Below, in pieces: positions 5,969 through 6,283 of a stretch of 6,283 nt of DNA (position 1 is the first letter of the stretch; the number at the start of each line of letters is the position of its first letter). Source of the DNA: an uncultured Desulfobacterales bacterium (lineage in GTDB: Bacteria > Desulfobacterota > Desulfobacteria > Desulfobacterales > G020354645). The stretch lies in the NCBI GenBank assembly GCA_947259865.1, contig CAMYNZ010000224.1, forward strand, positions 1 through 6,283, written 5' to 3'. The notes beneath the pieces were generated by a model. The model was not told the DNA's origin and made no database searches. It saw only the letters and a program-made list of their open reading frames with translations. A program made the position numbers and the translations under genes.

Positions 5969-6283
5969 GGATTTAAACGGGATGGTGTCGGAAATGATCA
6001 TCTTGACCGCCAGTTAAAGAAAGGCTAAACGCTTATTGCTAGATACATATGCATCCCTTTGCCAGTTGTCCACAGTATGAGGAATATAGCAATTATCAGA
6101 AATATATGTCGATTGGGCCCCTGGTTTGGCCGGTTTGGACGGAGGGTGATACCTAAATAAATCAGGGGGCGGGGAGTTTTCCCAGCCAACCTTTGATAAT
6201 CGCGGAATGAATTATCAGCAGCGAAATCGTGCACTGTCTGAAGGCATTAGGGAGCGTTGCCAAAGAACAGGCGGTAACCCAAA
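5969..6283. other. Stretch without a supported gene
   Basis: No convincing gene, tRNA or known RNA is visible upstream of the CMD-like promoter to the right edge. One minus-strand frame (GTG at 6234 to 6025) encodes a product with a hydrophobic segment, but it has no clear ribosome site or family resemblance. An inverted repeat TGATAAT/ATTATCA with a 10-nt spacer lies at 6194-6217. Confidence 0.45.

Noticed and set aside
6025..6234. Minus-strand small protein with a hydrophobic segment (GTG start).
   Set aside because: GTG start without a clear ribosome site, no neighbours in phase and an irregular sequence; probably chance.

Overview
The window looks like chromosomal DNA from a Gram-negative, probably anaerobic bacterium. 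The best guess is a sulfate-reducer-like Desulfobacterota (Desulfobacterales). The basis is the style of the proteins (a long EpsC-type serine acetyltransferase, a DUF4213/DUF364 protein, a short carboxymuconolactone-decarboxylase-like protein) and a GGTTCAA-type heptamer array of a kind I associate with that group. No marker gene fixes the taxonomy, so this is an inference.

Every gene I can support lies on the minus strand. From left to right: (1) positions 1-1745 hold the N-terminal part of a large protein cut by the window edge. It has one MotB-like membrane helix followed by a very long coiled coil, most of it an exact 35-residue (105-bp) tandem repeat. (2) Positions 1746-2585 have no convincing gene. 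They hold a good sigma70-type promoter for gene 1 with an inverted repeat over its -10 region, a leader of about 220 nt, an AT-rich stretch, and a GC-richer block (about 2281-2580) dense in potential hairpins. (3) 2586-3524 is cysteine synthase (cysK). (4) 3543-3717 is a degenerate 7-bp repeat array that turns back on itself. (5) 3723-4673 is serine O-acetyltransferase (cysE/epsC type). (6) 4690-5436 is a DUF4213/DUF364 protein. (7) 5554-5868 is a small AhpD/CMD-fold protein lacking the usual catalytic residues, with its own probable promoter. (8) 5969-6283 shows no gene.

The acetyltransferase and CysK are consecutive enzymes: serine plus acetyl-CoA gives O-acetylserine, which with sulfide gives cysteine. 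The DUF364 gene ends 16 nt before the acetyltransferase start, so those two are very probably co-transcribed. CysK follows after the heptamer array, and the CMD-like gene lies 117 nt upstream of DUF364. The whole set may be one right-to-left transcription unit with a partial break at the repeat array.

The most unusual object is the left-hand gene: a predicted ion-channel-type (MotB/ZorB-like) membrane helix with the conserved aspartate, joined to a repeat-built coiled coil that would be over 70 nm long if straight, with no MotA-like partner visible.
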